Below, piece after piece: positions 45,297-53,654 of a stretch of DNA of 64,000 nucleotides (its first letter is position 1; each line of letters starts with the position of its first letter). The notes under the pieces are model-generated. The model was not told where the DNA came from. It did no database searches and worked only from the letters and a program-made list of their open reading frames with translations. The DNA is from Bradyrhizobium sp. Y36 (GTDB lineage Bacteria; Pseudomonadota; Alphaproteobacteria; Rhizobiales; Xanthobacteraceae), in assembly GCF_002531575.1 (NCBI RefSeq), contig NZ_NWTI01000004.1, positions 62,001 through 126,000 of the forward strand. The letters are read 5' to 3'. The position numbers and the translations under genes are program-made.

Positions 45297-46121
45297 CTAC
45301 CGCTTCTTCCAATCGATGATGCGGCCCGGATCGGCATCGAATTCCATGCTGCAGAACGTGCCGCCCTGGAAATAATCGCCGACCGGATCCGGCTTCAGCT
45401 TGGCCTGCTCGGCCATCGCGTGCTCGCGGAAATCTTCGGCACGGCCCGTGGGGCGATAGCCGAATTCGTAGGCGCGGTGGTTGTCCCACCAGGCACGCTC
45501 GTTGAGGGAGGCGCCGTAGAAGACTTCGAAATGGATGTCGGGATGCTCGAGCCCGATGCGGCAGAGCTGTACGAGGTCATCGGGCTTGAGCCAGATCGAG
45601 AGCCGGCGCTGGTCGAGCGGCATGTCGCCGAAGTTGCCGATGCGCAGGCACGTCACCTTCAGCCCGTGCTTGTCGGCGTAGAGCGCGCCGACCGCCTCGC
45701 CGAACACCTTGCTGACGCCGTAGCGCCCGTCGGGGCGCGGGGTCACGTCGGTGCCGATCTTGTGGTGGCGCGGATAGAAGCCGACGGCGTGGTTCGAGGA
45801 AGCGAACACCACGCGCTTGACCCCCTTGCGATAGGCCGCCTCGAACAGATTGTAGCCGCCGATGATGTTGGCCTGCAGGATCTGGTCCCAGGTGCCCTCG
45901 ACCGAATAGCCGCCGAAATGGATGATGCCGTCGACGCCCTCGCAGATCGCCTCACACTGCGCGAGATCGGCGAGGTCCGCCGCCTTGAATTTCTCGTTCG
46001 CGCCGAGATCCGCGGGCGGCTTGATGTCGGAGAGCAGGAGATCCGGATAGATCGGCGGCAGCAGTTTTCGCAGGCTCGTGCCGATTCCGCCCGAAGCTCC
46101 CGTCATCAAAATACGCGGCAT
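45297..46121 (-). CDS. NAD-dependent SDR-type dehydrogenase, uronate dehydrogenase-like
   Basis: A 274-residue extended SDR protein. The cofactor motif is MTGASGGIGTSLRKLL at the N-terminus and the catalytic motif is YGVSKVFGE (Y and K) near 137. The SSNHAVGFYPR segment and the C-terminal GRAEDFREH pattern resemble bacterial uronate dehydrogenases, which oxidise galacturonate or glucuronate to the aldarolactone. GAGGGA precedes MPRILMTGA. It is divergent from a lactonase-type gene, 88 bases apart, a pairing that fits oxidation then ring opening. Other sugar-nucleotide-epimerase-like functions remain possible. Confidence 0.83.
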   Translation of the reverse strand: MPRILMTGASGGIGTSLRKLLPPIYPDLLLSDIKPPADLGANEKFKAADLADLAQCEAICEGVDGIIHFGGYSVEGTWDQILQANIIGGYNLFEAAYRKGVKRVVFASSNHAVGFYPRHHKIGTDVTPRPDGRYGVSKVFGEAVGALYADKHGLKVTCLRIGNFGDMPLDQRRLSIWLKPDDLVQLCRIGLEHPDIHFEVFYGASLNERAWWDNHRAYEFGYRPTGRAEDFREHAMAEQAKLKPDPVGDYFQGGTFCSMEFDADPGRIIDWKKR

Positions 46122-46209
46122 GTGTCCCTCGCCGTTGGTGACCGATTTGCCGTCACGTGTCTCTAATGATAGCAGCATTGTCCAGAGGGAACGAAACGAG
46201 AGAACCGAC

Positions 46210-47187
46210 ATGAATGAGGCATCGTCCCACACCCAGGAGCGGTCAGGCTGGCGGCCGGCGAGCTATTATCCCGACCCGGCGATCAAGGCGCTCGACCCCC
46301 GCTTCGAAAAATACTGGCTGAAACTGTCGGCGGTGGAGCGGCTCGCGACCGGCCTGCGCTGGGCGGAGGGACCGGTGTGGTTCGGCGACGGGCGCTATCT
46401 GCTCTGCAGCGACATCCCGAACCAGCGCATCATCAAATGGGAGGAGGAGACCGGCGCGGTTTCCGTGTTCCGCAAGCCATCGAATTTCGCCAACGGCAAC
46501 ACGCGCGACCGGCAGGGCCGGCTCGTCACCTGCGAGCATGGCGGACGGCGCGTGGTGCGCACCGAATATGACGGCAGCATCACCGTGCTGATGGATCAAT
46601 TCAACGGCAAGCGGTTGAACTCGCCGAACGATGTCGTCGTCAAATCGGACGGCTCGATCTGGTTCACCGATCCGACCTTCGGCCTGCTCGGCAATTACGA
46701 GGGCTACAAGGCCGAGCCCGAGATCGACATGAACGTCTACAGGCTCGACCCGGAGACCCGCAAAGCCACCGTCGTCGCCGAGGGTGTGCTCGGGCCGAAC
46801 GGGCTCGCCTTCTCGCCGGACGAGAAGATCCTCTACCTCATCGAATCCCGCGGCGTGCCGACCCGCAAGATTCTCGCCTATGACGTCTCGCCTTCCGGTG
46901 ACAAGCTTTCGAACAAGCGCGTCTTCGTCGATGCCGGCCCCGGCACGCCGGACGGTTTCCGCGTCGACATCGACGGCAATCTCTGGTGCGGCTGGGGCAT
47001 GGGCGATCCCGAGCTCGACGGCGTCGTGGTGTTCGCGCCCGATGGCGTCATGATCGGCCGCATCGCGCTGCCCGAGCGCTGCGCCAATCTCTGCTTCGGC
47101 GGCGTCAAGCGCAACCGCCTGTTCATGGCGGCGAGCCAGTCGATCTACGCGCTGTATGTGAACACGCAAGGCGCGTTGGGGGGATAG
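46210..47187 (+). CDS. SMP-30/gluconolactonase family protein
   Basis: A 325-residue beta-propeller lactonase. Signature pieces are RWAEGPVWFGDGRYLLCSDIPNQRI, KRLNSPNDVVVKSDGSIWFTDPTFG, GPNGLAFSPDEKILY and GTPDGFRVDIDGNLW, which contain the calcium ligands (E, N, D) of the family. No signal peptide is seen. The in-frame extension upstream lacks a ribosome site, so I chose MNEASSHTQE. It is divergent from the uronate dehydrogenase-like gene and likely hydrolyses the lactone that enzyme makes. That is inference. Confidence 0.9.
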   Translation: MNEASSHTQERSGWRPASYYPDPAIKALDPRFEKYWLKLSAVERLATGLRWAEGPVWFGDGRYLLCSDIPNQRIIKWEEETGAVSVFRKPSNFANGNTRDRQGRLVTCEHGGRRVVRTEYDGSITVLMDQFNGKRLNSPNDVVVKSDGSIWFTDPTFGLLGNYEGYKAEPEIDMNVYRLDPETRKATVVAEGVLGPNGLAFSPDEKILYLIESRGVPTRKILAYDVSPSGDKLSNKRVFVDAGPGTPDGFRVDIDGNLWCGWGMGDPELDGVVVFAPDGVMIGRIALPERCANLCFGGVKRNRLFMAASQSIYALYVNTQGALGG

Positions 47188-47208
47188 TCGCGCCACAAGC
47201 GACCGTCC

Positions 47209-47298
47209 CGTAGGGTGGGCAAAGCGAAGCGTGCCCACCAATCTTAGTCGTCGCGAGAAATCGTGGGCACGTCGCTTCGCTCCTTTGCCCACCCTACG
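47209..47298. repeat. Dispersed palindromic repeat, family C, copy 2
   Basis: Arms CGTAGGGTGGGCAAAGCGAA and TTCGCTCCTTTGCCCACCCTACG with inner CGTGCCCAC and GTGGGCACG. It matches 32203-32294 closely. It lies between the convergent lactonase and aldehyde dehydrogenase genes. Confidence 0.88.
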
Positions 47299-47331
47299 GC
47301 ACCTCTCATTGCCGACGCACTTCAACCAAAC

Positions 47332-47363
47332 AAAAACGCCGGAGCGGTTTCCCGTTCCGGCGT
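47332..47363 (-). terminator. Rho-independent terminator of the aldehyde dehydrogenase gene
   Basis: On the minus strand ACGCCGGAACGG pairs with CCGCTCCGGCGT (one wobble pair) around a 4-base loop, followed at once by TTTTTG. It lies 23 bases after the aldehyde dehydrogenase stop. The stem is followed by A-rich sequence only on its left side, so it works for leftward transcripts. Confidence 0.85.
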
Positions 47364-47385
47364 CATTCTGTTTAGGCGCTAAAAC

Positions 47386-48816
47386 TTACGCCGCGTTGAA
47401 GCCGGCAACCGCCTTCACCTCGAGGAAATCCTCCAGGCCGTACTTGCCCCACTCGCGGCCGTTGCCCGACTGCTTGTAGCCGCCGAACGGCGCGGTGCGA
47501 TCGTTGGGCACGCCCTGCAGGTTGACGTTGCCGGCGCGGATCTGGCGGCCGACGCGCTTGGCGTCCTCGACCGTTGGGCCCGTGACGTAGCCCGCAAGAC
47601 CGTAGGGCGTGTCGTTAGCGATCTGCACGGCCTCAGACTCGTCCTTGGCGCCGATGATGGTCAGCACCGGTCCGAAGATTTCTTCGCGGGCGATCGTCAT
47701 GTCGGGCGTGACGTCGGCGAAGATGGTGGGACGGACATAGAAGCCCTTGTTGACGCCCTCGGGCAGGCCCGGGCCGCCGGCGACGAGCGTTGCGCCCTCG
47801 TCGATGCCCTTCTTGATCAGGCCCTGGATCTTGTCCCACTGGCCGCGATTGACCACGGGACCGATGGTGGTGCCTTCAGCGCGCGGATCGCCCGCCTTGG
47901 TCTTGTCGGCGACGGCCTTCGCGATCGCGGCGACTTCCTTCATCTTCGAGGCCGGCACGATCATGCGCGAGGGCGCGTTACAGGACTGGCCGGAGTTGTT
48001 GAACATGTGCATCACGCCGCCGGTCACCGCCTTGGTGAGGTCGGCGCCTTCGAGGATGACGTTCGGCGACTTGCCGCCGAGCTCCTGGCTGACGCGCTTC
48101 ACGGTCGGTGCCGCGCGCTTGGCGACATCGATGCCGGCGCGGGTCGAGCCGGTGAAGGAGATCATGTCGATGTCGGGATGCTCGCTCATGGCGGCGCCGA
48201 CCTCGGGGCCAAGGCCGTTGACGAGGTTGAACACGCCCTTCGGCACGCCGGCTTCATGGAGGATCTCCGCGAAGATCAGCGCCGAGGTCGGGGTGAACTC
48301 GCTGGGCTTCAGGATCATGGTGCAGCCGGCGGCGAGCGCGGGCGCGACCTTGCAGGCGATCTGGTTGAGCGGCCAGTTCCAGGGCGTGATCATGCCGACC
48401 ACGCCGATCGGCTCGCGCAGCACCATGGCGGTGCCGACCGGCTCCTCGAAATGATAGTTCTTGAGCACGTCGAGCGTGGTCATGAGATGGCCGAGACCGG
48501 CGCCGGCCTGCAGCTTCTCCGCCATCGGCAGCGGTGCACCCATCTCGTCGGAGACGGCGGCGCCGATCTCCTTGAGGCGGCCCTTGTAGACCTCGATGAC
48601 CTTGGTGAGCAGCGCGACGCGCTCCTCGCGGCTGGTCTGGGAGAAGGTGGCGAAGGCGCGCTTGGCGGCGGCAACCGCCTTGTCCACGTCGGCCTTGGAG
48701 CCCAGCGCAACCTCGTACATCGCCTCTTCCGTCGCGGGATTGACCACGGCGGTGGACTTCTTGACGGCGGGATCGACCCAGGCGCCGTCGATGTAGAATT
48801 GCATGCGATTGACCAT
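47386..48816 (-). CDS. NAD(P)-dependent aldehyde dehydrogenase
   Basis: A 476-residue aldehyde dehydrogenase. The catalytic cysteine is C279 (NNSGQSCNAPSR) and the general base glutamate lies in SQELGGKSPNVIL. The cofactor loop FTGSTRAGIDVAKRAA and the oligomer motif PFGGYKQSGNGREWG are intact. AGAGG is 6 bases before MVNRMQFY; MQFYIDGAW is an alternative start. It stands as a single-gene unit with its own terminator. Substrate is not clear: semialdehydes from the nearby sugar-acid genes would fit, but broad aromatic or aliphatic aldehydes are also possible. Confidence 0.92.
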   Translation of the reverse strand: MVNRMQFYIDGAWVDPAVKKSTAVVNPATEEAMYEVALGSKADVDKAVAAAKRAFATFSQTSREERVALLTKVIEVYKGRLKEIGAAVSDEMGAPLPMAEKLQAGAGLGHLMTTLDVLKNYHFEEPVGTAMVLREPIGVVGMITPWNWPLNQIACKVAPALAAGCTMILKPSEFTPTSALIFAEILHEAGVPKGVFNLVNGLGPEVGAAMSEHPDIDMISFTGSTRAGIDVAKRAAPTVKRVSQELGGKSPNVILEGADLTKAVTGGVMHMFNNSGQSCNAPSRMIVPASKMKEVAAIAKAVADKTKAGDPRAEGTTIGPVVNRGQWDKIQGLIKKGIDEGATLVAGGPGLPEGVNKGFYVRPTIFADVTPDMTIAREEIFGPVLTIIGAKDESEAVQIANDTPYGLAGYVTGPTVEDAKRVGRQIRAGNVNLQGVPNDRTAPFGGYKQSGNGREWGKYGLEDFLEVKAVAGFNAA

Positions 48817-48966
48817 CGTTAACCTCTTTTTGGGGGCATGGTGGGGGCGTTTCGGCAGGCATCCTTGCACGAAAGCGCCGGCAATTGAACCCGCCATATG
48901 CGGGGCCAGCGTTGCGGCGGACGGAGTTTATATGAGCCGATGGCGGGAACGTGGCAAGGTGGCCTC

Positions 48967-49008
48967 CGTCATTCCGGGGCGCGGCAAAGCTGCGAGCCCG
49001 GAATGACG
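48967..49008. repeat. Short intergenic palindrome, family H
   Basis: CGTCATTCCGGGGCGCG and CGAGCCCGGAATGACG form an inverted repeat of about 40 bases. It lies between the aldehyde dehydrogenase and the E1-type enzyme and is part of a type seen often in Bradyrhizobium-like chromosomes. It could also act as a weak terminator, but no T tract follows. Confidence 0.7.
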
Positions 49009-49023
49009 ACGTAGTTACCCCGA

Positions 49024-51387
49024 CTACACCGCCATCTTCCGATGCAGCACCGGCGCGCCGGCGGTGAGACCTTCCGCCGCATCGATGATCGCATTGGCGT
49101 CGATGCCGTAGTGGCGGTAAAGATCGGCGATGCTGCCGGTCTGGCCGAACTGCTCGACGCCGAGCGCCTCGACGCGGTGGCCGCGGACGCTGCCGAGCCA
49201 GCCGAGCGCGGACGGATGACCGTCGATCACCGTCACGATGCCGCAGTCGCGCGGCAGCGGCGCGAGCAGCTTTTCGATATGGCTGAGATGCTGCACACCG
49301 CGACGATCACGCCGCAATTTTCGCGCGGCAGTCCAGCCTGCATGAAGGCGATCCGCAGAGGTGATCGCGAGCAGGCCGATGTCGCGGCGGCTCTCGCCGA
49401 TGAAGCCGGTGGCCTCGATCGCTTCCGGTGCGACCGCGCCGGTATAGGCGATCACGAGTTCGGCATTCGGCCCCGGCTTGCGCAGCCAGTAGGCGCCGTC
49501 GGTGATGCCCTGCTGCAGCTCAGGTGTCATGATCCGCTGCGCCTGCTCGATGCTGCGCGTGGAGAGGCGCAAATAGACCGAGCCGCCCTCGCCCGGATCG
49601 CGCTGCATGTGCTCAAAGCCCCAGCCCATGATCACGGCGAGTTCGTCGACGAAGGCCGGCTCGAACGAGGCGAGCCCGTCCTGCGCCATGCCGATCAGGG
49701 GCGTCGCGATGGACTGGTGCGCGCCGCCTTCGGGCGCGAGCGTGATGCCCGAGGGTGTTGCCGCCACCATGAAGCGCGCATCCTGGTAGCAGGCGTAGTT
49801 CAACGCATCGAGGCCGCGCTCGATGAAGGGATCGTAGAGCGTGCCGACCGGCAGCAGCCGCTCGCCGTTGATCTGGTGCGACAGGCCGAGTGCCGAGAGC
49901 ATGATGAACAGGTTCATCTCGGCGATGCCGAGCTCGAGGTGCTGTCCCTCCGGCGAAAAATCCCAGTTGAAGGTGGACGGAATTTTCTCGCTGCGGAATA
50001 AATCCACCTTCTCGGCACGCGCGAACAGGCCGCGACGGTTCACCCAGGGACCGAGATTGGTCGAGACGGTGACATCGGGCGAGGTCGTGACGATGCGCTT
50101 TGCCAGCTCGCTGTCGCCGCGCGCGATCTCGTTCAGCACGAGGCCAAAGCCCTGCTGGGTCGACATCTGCGGCGACGGCTTGAAGGCAAGCTGCGCGGGC
50201 ACCGCGACGACGGGCGCGGTCAGCCGGCGGCCGTCCTTGTTGAACGGAACGCGCGCCAGGAAGGCGTCGAGCTCGGCGGCGGATTGCGCGAGCCCCTCAT
50301 ACTTGTCCCATTCGTGACCGGGACGGATGTTCTGGCTGTCGCGATATTTCTCCATCTGCGCGACCGTCATCAGGCCGGCGTGGTTGTCCTTGTGGCCCTG
50401 GAACGGCAGGCCGACGCCTTTGATGGTGTAGGCGATGAAGCAGACCGGGCGATCGTGATCGATGGATTCGAAGGCTTCCAGCATGCTCGCCATGTCGTGG
50501 CCGCCGAGGTTCGACATCAGCGCCAGCAGCTCCTCGTCGCTGCGCTTGTCGATCAGTTCAGTGATTGGCCCCTGATCGCCAATCTCGTCGTGCAGGTGCT
50601 TCCTGAAGGCCGCACCGCCCTGGAAGCACAGCGCGGCGTAGAGCGCGTTCGGGCAATTGTCGATCCAGCGCTTCAACGCCTCACCGCCGGGTTCTGCGAA
50701 GGCTTCGCGCATCAGGCGGCCGTATTTCACGATGACGACGTCCCAGCCGAAATTGCGGAACATGGTCTCGAATTTTTCCCACAGACCTTCGCGTACGACG
50801 GCGTCGAGCGACTGGCGGTTATAGTCGACCACCCACCAGGTGTTGCGCAGGCCGTGCTTCCAGCCTTCGGCGAGCGCCTCCCAGATGTTGCCTTCGTCCA
50901 TCTCGGCATCGCCGACGAGCGCGATCATCCGGCCCTCGCGGCGATCCCCAGCCCAGCCATGCGCCTTGACGTAATCCTGCACCAGCGATGAGAACAGCGT
51001 CTGCGCGACGCCGAGGCCGACCGAGCCGGTGGAGAAATCGACGTCGTCGACGTCCTTGGTGCGCGAAGGATAGGACTGCGCTCCCTTGAAGCCGCGAAAA
51101 TTCTCCAGCTTCTCACGGCTTTGGCGGCCGAACAGATACTGGATGGCGTGAAACACCGGGCTCGCGTGCGGCTTCACCGCAACGCGATCCTCGGGCCGCA
51201 GCACGTGGAAATACAGCGCCGACATGATGGTCGCGAGCGAGGCGGAGGAGGCCTGGTGGCCGCCGACCTTGAGGCCATCCGCGTTGGGGCGGATGTGGTT
51301 GGCGTGGTGAATGGTCCAGGACGACAGCCACAGCGCCTTGCGGCTGAGCGCGGTCAATGTGTCGAGGCGGGCGGTATCGACGGGCAT
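49024..51387 (-). CDS. AceE-like thiamine-diphosphate-dependent 2-oxo acid dehydrogenase E1 / transketolase-like protein
   Basis: A 787-residue ThDP enzyme with the domain order of homodimeric AceE. The cofactor motif reads GDAEMDEGNIWEALAEG, then VDYNRQSLD; the usual GDG is GDA here. ASSASLATIMSALYFHVL and the middle segment SPEGQHLELGIAEMNLF match the family. It is shorter than E. coli AceE (887). It has a divergent Lrp/AsnC regulator and no E2 or E3 genes beside it. That arrangement recalls the 2-oxobutyrate dehydrogenase MdeB with regulator MdeR of Pseudomonas. GGGAG lies 8 bases before the ATG. Confidence 0.87.
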   Translation of the reverse strand: MPVDTARLDTLTALSRKALWLSSWTIHHANHIRPNADGLKVGGHQASSASLATIMSALYFHVLRPEDRVAVKPHASPVFHAIQYLFGRQSREKLENFRGFKGAQSYPSRTKDVDDVDFSTGSVGLGVAQTLFSSLVQDYVKAHGWAGDRREGRMIALVGDAEMDEGNIWEALAEGWKHGLRNTWWVVDYNRQSLDAVVREGLWEKFETMFRNFGWDVVIVKYGRLMREAFAEPGGEALKRWIDNCPNALYAALCFQGGAAFRKHLHDEIGDQGPITELIDKRSDEELLALMSNLGGHDMASMLEAFESIDHDRPVCFIAYTIKGVGLPFQGHKDNHAGLMTVAQMEKYRDSQNIRPGHEWDKYEGLAQSAAELDAFLARVPFNKDGRRLTAPVVAVPAQLAFKPSPQMSTQQGFGLVLNEIARGDSELAKRIVTTSPDVTVSTNLGPWVNRRGLFARAEKVDLFRSEKIPSTFNWDFSPEGQHLELGIAEMNLFIMLSALGLSHQINGERLLPVGTLYDPFIERGLDALNYACYQDARFMVAATPSGITLAPEGGAHQSIATPLIGMAQDGLASFEPAFVDELAVIMGWGFEHMQRDPGEGGSVYLRLSTRSIEQAQRIMTPELQQGITDGAYWLRKPGPNAELVIAYTGAVAPEAIEATGFIGESRRDIGLLAITSADRLHAGWTAARKLRRDRRGVQHLSHIEKLLAPLPRDCGIVTVIDGHPSALGWLGSVRGHRVEALGVEQFGQTGSIADLYRHYGIDANAIIDAAEGLTAGAPVLHRKMAV

Positions 51388-51457
51388 GGCAATGCTCCCG
51401 GAAATCAGGTGGGGCGATGATACGCCTGCGGAAAGCGCCAAATTTCTCAATTTTTCG

Positions 51458-51471
51458 CGCCATACCTGGCG
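51458..51471. promoter_or_regulatory. Candidate operator between E1 enzyme and Lrp regulator
   Basis: CGCCA-TACC-TGGCG is a perfect short dyad in the 134-base divergent region, flanked by AT-rich stretches (CAATTTTTC and ATATTGGGATATTTT) like those preferred by Lrp/AsnC proteins. Evidence is symmetry and position only. Confidence 0.35.
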
Positions 51472-51521
51472 ATATTGGGATATTTTACCAACGGACCGCC
51501 CCAGTGACAGGTTTCATTCCA

Positions 51522-51983
51522 ATGCCAGAGCTCGATGCCATCGACCGAAAGATTCTCAGCCATCTGCAGGCGGACAGCCGGCTGACCATGCAGGAGCTCG
51601 CCGACAAGGTCGGCCTGTCGGTCTCGCCCTGCCACCGCCGGGTCAAGCTCCTGGAGGAACGCGGCGTGATCTCGCGCTATGTCGCGACCGTGGACCAGAA
51701 GGCGCTTGGGCTGCACGTCAGCGTCTTCATCTCGATCAAGCTGGCGCGGCAGAAGGAGGAGGATCTCAACCGCTTCGCCCGCGCGATCTCGAAATGGGAC
51801 GAGGTGCTGGAATGCTATCTGATGACCGGTAACCGCGACTATCTCTTGCGCGTCGTCGCCGCCGACCTCGCCTCCTACGAGACGTTCCTGAAGACCAAGC
51901 TGACCCGGCTCGACGGCATCGCCTCGATCGAGTCGAGCTTTGCGCTGAGCCAGGTGAAATATTCGATCGCACTGCCGGTGTGA
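51522..51983 (+). CDS. Lrp/AsnC-family regulator
   Basis: A 153-residue regulator with an N-terminal helix-turn-helix (LDAIDRKILSHLQADSRLTMQELADKVGLSVSPCHRRVKLLEERGVI) and a C-terminal RAM amino-acid-sensing domain (SVFISIKLARQK... CYLMTGNRDYLLRVVAADLASYETFL). MPELDAIDRK is the standard start; the open frame upstream runs through the promoter. It is divergent from the E1-type enzyme and likely activates it in response to an amino acid such as methionine, leucine or a product. The ligand is inferred from family habit. Confidence 0.93.
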   Translation: MPELDAIDRKILSHLQADSRLTMQELADKVGLSVSPCHRRVKLLEERGVISRYVATVDQKALGLHVSVFISIKLARQKEEDLNRFARAISKWDEVLECYLMTGNRDYLLRVVAADLASYETFLKTKLTRLDGIASIESSFALSQVKYSIALPV

Positions 51984-52061
51984 TGCAACGGGACCATCGA
52001 TTCAACGAACTCATTCGAGACCGGCGGGGCCGCGGCGATCAGGCCGCACCGCGGCTACCGC

Positions 52062-53639
52062 TCAACGACACCTTGGATCGTCAGGCGTCGTAAAGCTGCC
52101 TGCGCCGTCTTCCGGCATGCGCCAAGCCACGGTCTTGGGAACGGGAAGCTGTCCCGGCGCAGGCGCTGACACGACGACGGCCGTGTAGCAGGGCGGCAGT
52201 TCTTCAAGGCTCATCGAACGCAACGCTTCTTCCGGCGCGCGCCCGCCGAGCCGCCGGAGGAACCCTGCATCATCAATCAATCGCTGGAATGCGCCGGTGT
52301 TTGCGATCGTGATCGTGACCGCCGAGCCCTCGACGTCGACACGCCAGGGCTCCTCGAACTGGTGCGTGTGACCATAGATGAAGACACGCATGGACTTGTG
52401 GTCCACCTGGCGCGCGGCAAGATGTTTCGCCATCACCTTGCTCTTGGACGAGAGGAAATGCTCGGCGAGACTGCCAAGCTGCATGTCCCAGCAGATCTGG
52501 TCTTTCTCATTCGCGGCGATCATGTCGCAGAGCTGTTGCACTTCCGCGTCGGGAAGTTGCTCCTTGTCGTTCGCCAGCCTGGTCAGCTCCGATTTGATCG
52601 CCTTTGCCTCGTCATCGTCCTTCGACAATTGCTGCCTGAGCGGATCTTCCTTCGGCAGCGCATAGAGGAACAGCATCGCGCCCTTCCCGCGCGCGATTCC
52701 GAGATCCCAATTGACCTTGCCGGCCGGAGGCTTCCCGAGCATGACGGATTTCTGCCGCAGCGACGTTTCCAGCAGGTTGAAGCTCAGCAATCTGGCGACG
52801 TCGGAAGCCGAACCCCACAGCCCTCGATCCGCGGCGCGATACCGAGCCCCCGCGGTTTCGGGACTGAGGTTATCGATGATCGAATAGGTCTTTTCCTGGT
52901 CGTTGAACAGGCGTTGAACGAACAGCTCGCCCCATGGCCGAACGATGTAGTCCTTGCCGTCGACCCGGCGCGATATCGTCGGCCATGTCGCGTATTTGTT
53001 GACGTCCTGGCCGATCTGGTTGCCGTGCTCCGCCAGGATCCGGCCGTCAGCGGAATTCCACAGGCCTTCGGTCACGAGGTTGATGCGGCCGCTGCCGGCA
53101 TTCAACGCAGCCCCGAGCGGACTCCAGATGGCGGCATAGCGCAAGGTCGAGTCGTGGTTGCCAACGATGATGTGCAGCCGGTTGTCGCCGCGCTCGGCAA
53201 ACGCCCGCAAGATGGCAAGATCGGCAGCATGTTCGGCGGCGACTTTTCCGACCAAGGCGGCCATCTCGTCGATCGTGCAGCCGAGATCTGCGCTCGCACC
53301 GCCGCACTTGATATCGGCCGGCGGCTGCCAGAGTTCGAGAAAGTCGCCGACGATGACGAGATCGACGCGCTGCTCGCCATCCTCCGTGATCTTGTTCAGG
53401 AAGCCCTCGAGCGCCCTCGGCCAGCGGAAGTCTTCCGTCGGGTCCCAGGCGCCGCCAGCCTGCTTGCCGACGCCGAAATGCAGATCGCTGATGAACACGC
53501 TGTGCCGGGGCGAGGCGGCCGGCGCCTGATAAGGCACTGTTGCGACGTCAGGCGCGTTCGCATCGTCGGCCCGAACCTGAGCAACCGGCGAAGCCAGGAT
53601 GATCGCAACCATGAACGCTGCCGTTCGACGAAGTTTCAT
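52062..53639 (-). CDS. Secreted calcineurin-like metallophosphoesterase
   Basis: A 525-residue protein with a signal peptide (cleavage near ASPVAQVRA before DDAN), so it is extracytoplasmic. All five two-metal phosphoesterase motifs are visible: D52-L-H54 in FISDLHFG, VIVGDFLELW, VGNHDSTLR, AEHGNQIG and YGHTHQF. The region between the GNHD and GHTH motifs is about 250 residues, much longer than in small phosphoesterases, and may be a cap or separate domain. It follows the CHAT-like gene by 15 bases and is surely co-transcribed. Substrate could be a nucleotide, phosphoester or lipid headgroup. Confidence 0.88.
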   Translation of the reverse strand: MKLRRTAAFMVAIILASPVAQVRADDANAPDVATVPYQAPAASPRHSVFISDLHFGVGKQAGGAWDPTEDFRWPRALEGFLNKITEDGEQRVDLVIVGDFLELWQPPADIKCGGASADLGCTIDEMAALVGKVAAEHAADLAILRAFAERGDNRLHIIVGNHDSTLRYAAIWSPLGAALNAGSGRINLVTEGLWNSADGRILAEHGNQIGQDVNKYATWPTISRRVDGKDYIVRPWGELFVQRLFNDQEKTYSIIDNLSPETAGARYRAADRGLWGSASDVARLLSFNLLETSLRQKSVMLGKPPAGKVNWDLGIARGKGAMLFLYALPKEDPLRQQLSKDDDEAKAIKSELTRLANDKEQLPDAEVQQLCDMIAANEKDQICWDMQLGSLAEHFLSSKSKVMAKHLAARQVDHKSMRVFIYGHTHQFEEPWRVDVEGSAVTITIANTGAFQRLIDDAGFLRRLGGRAPEEALRSMSLEELPPCYTAVVVSAPAPGQLPVPKTVAWRMPEDGAGSFTTPDDPRCR

Positions 53640-53654
53640 GCCACACCTTGCTGG

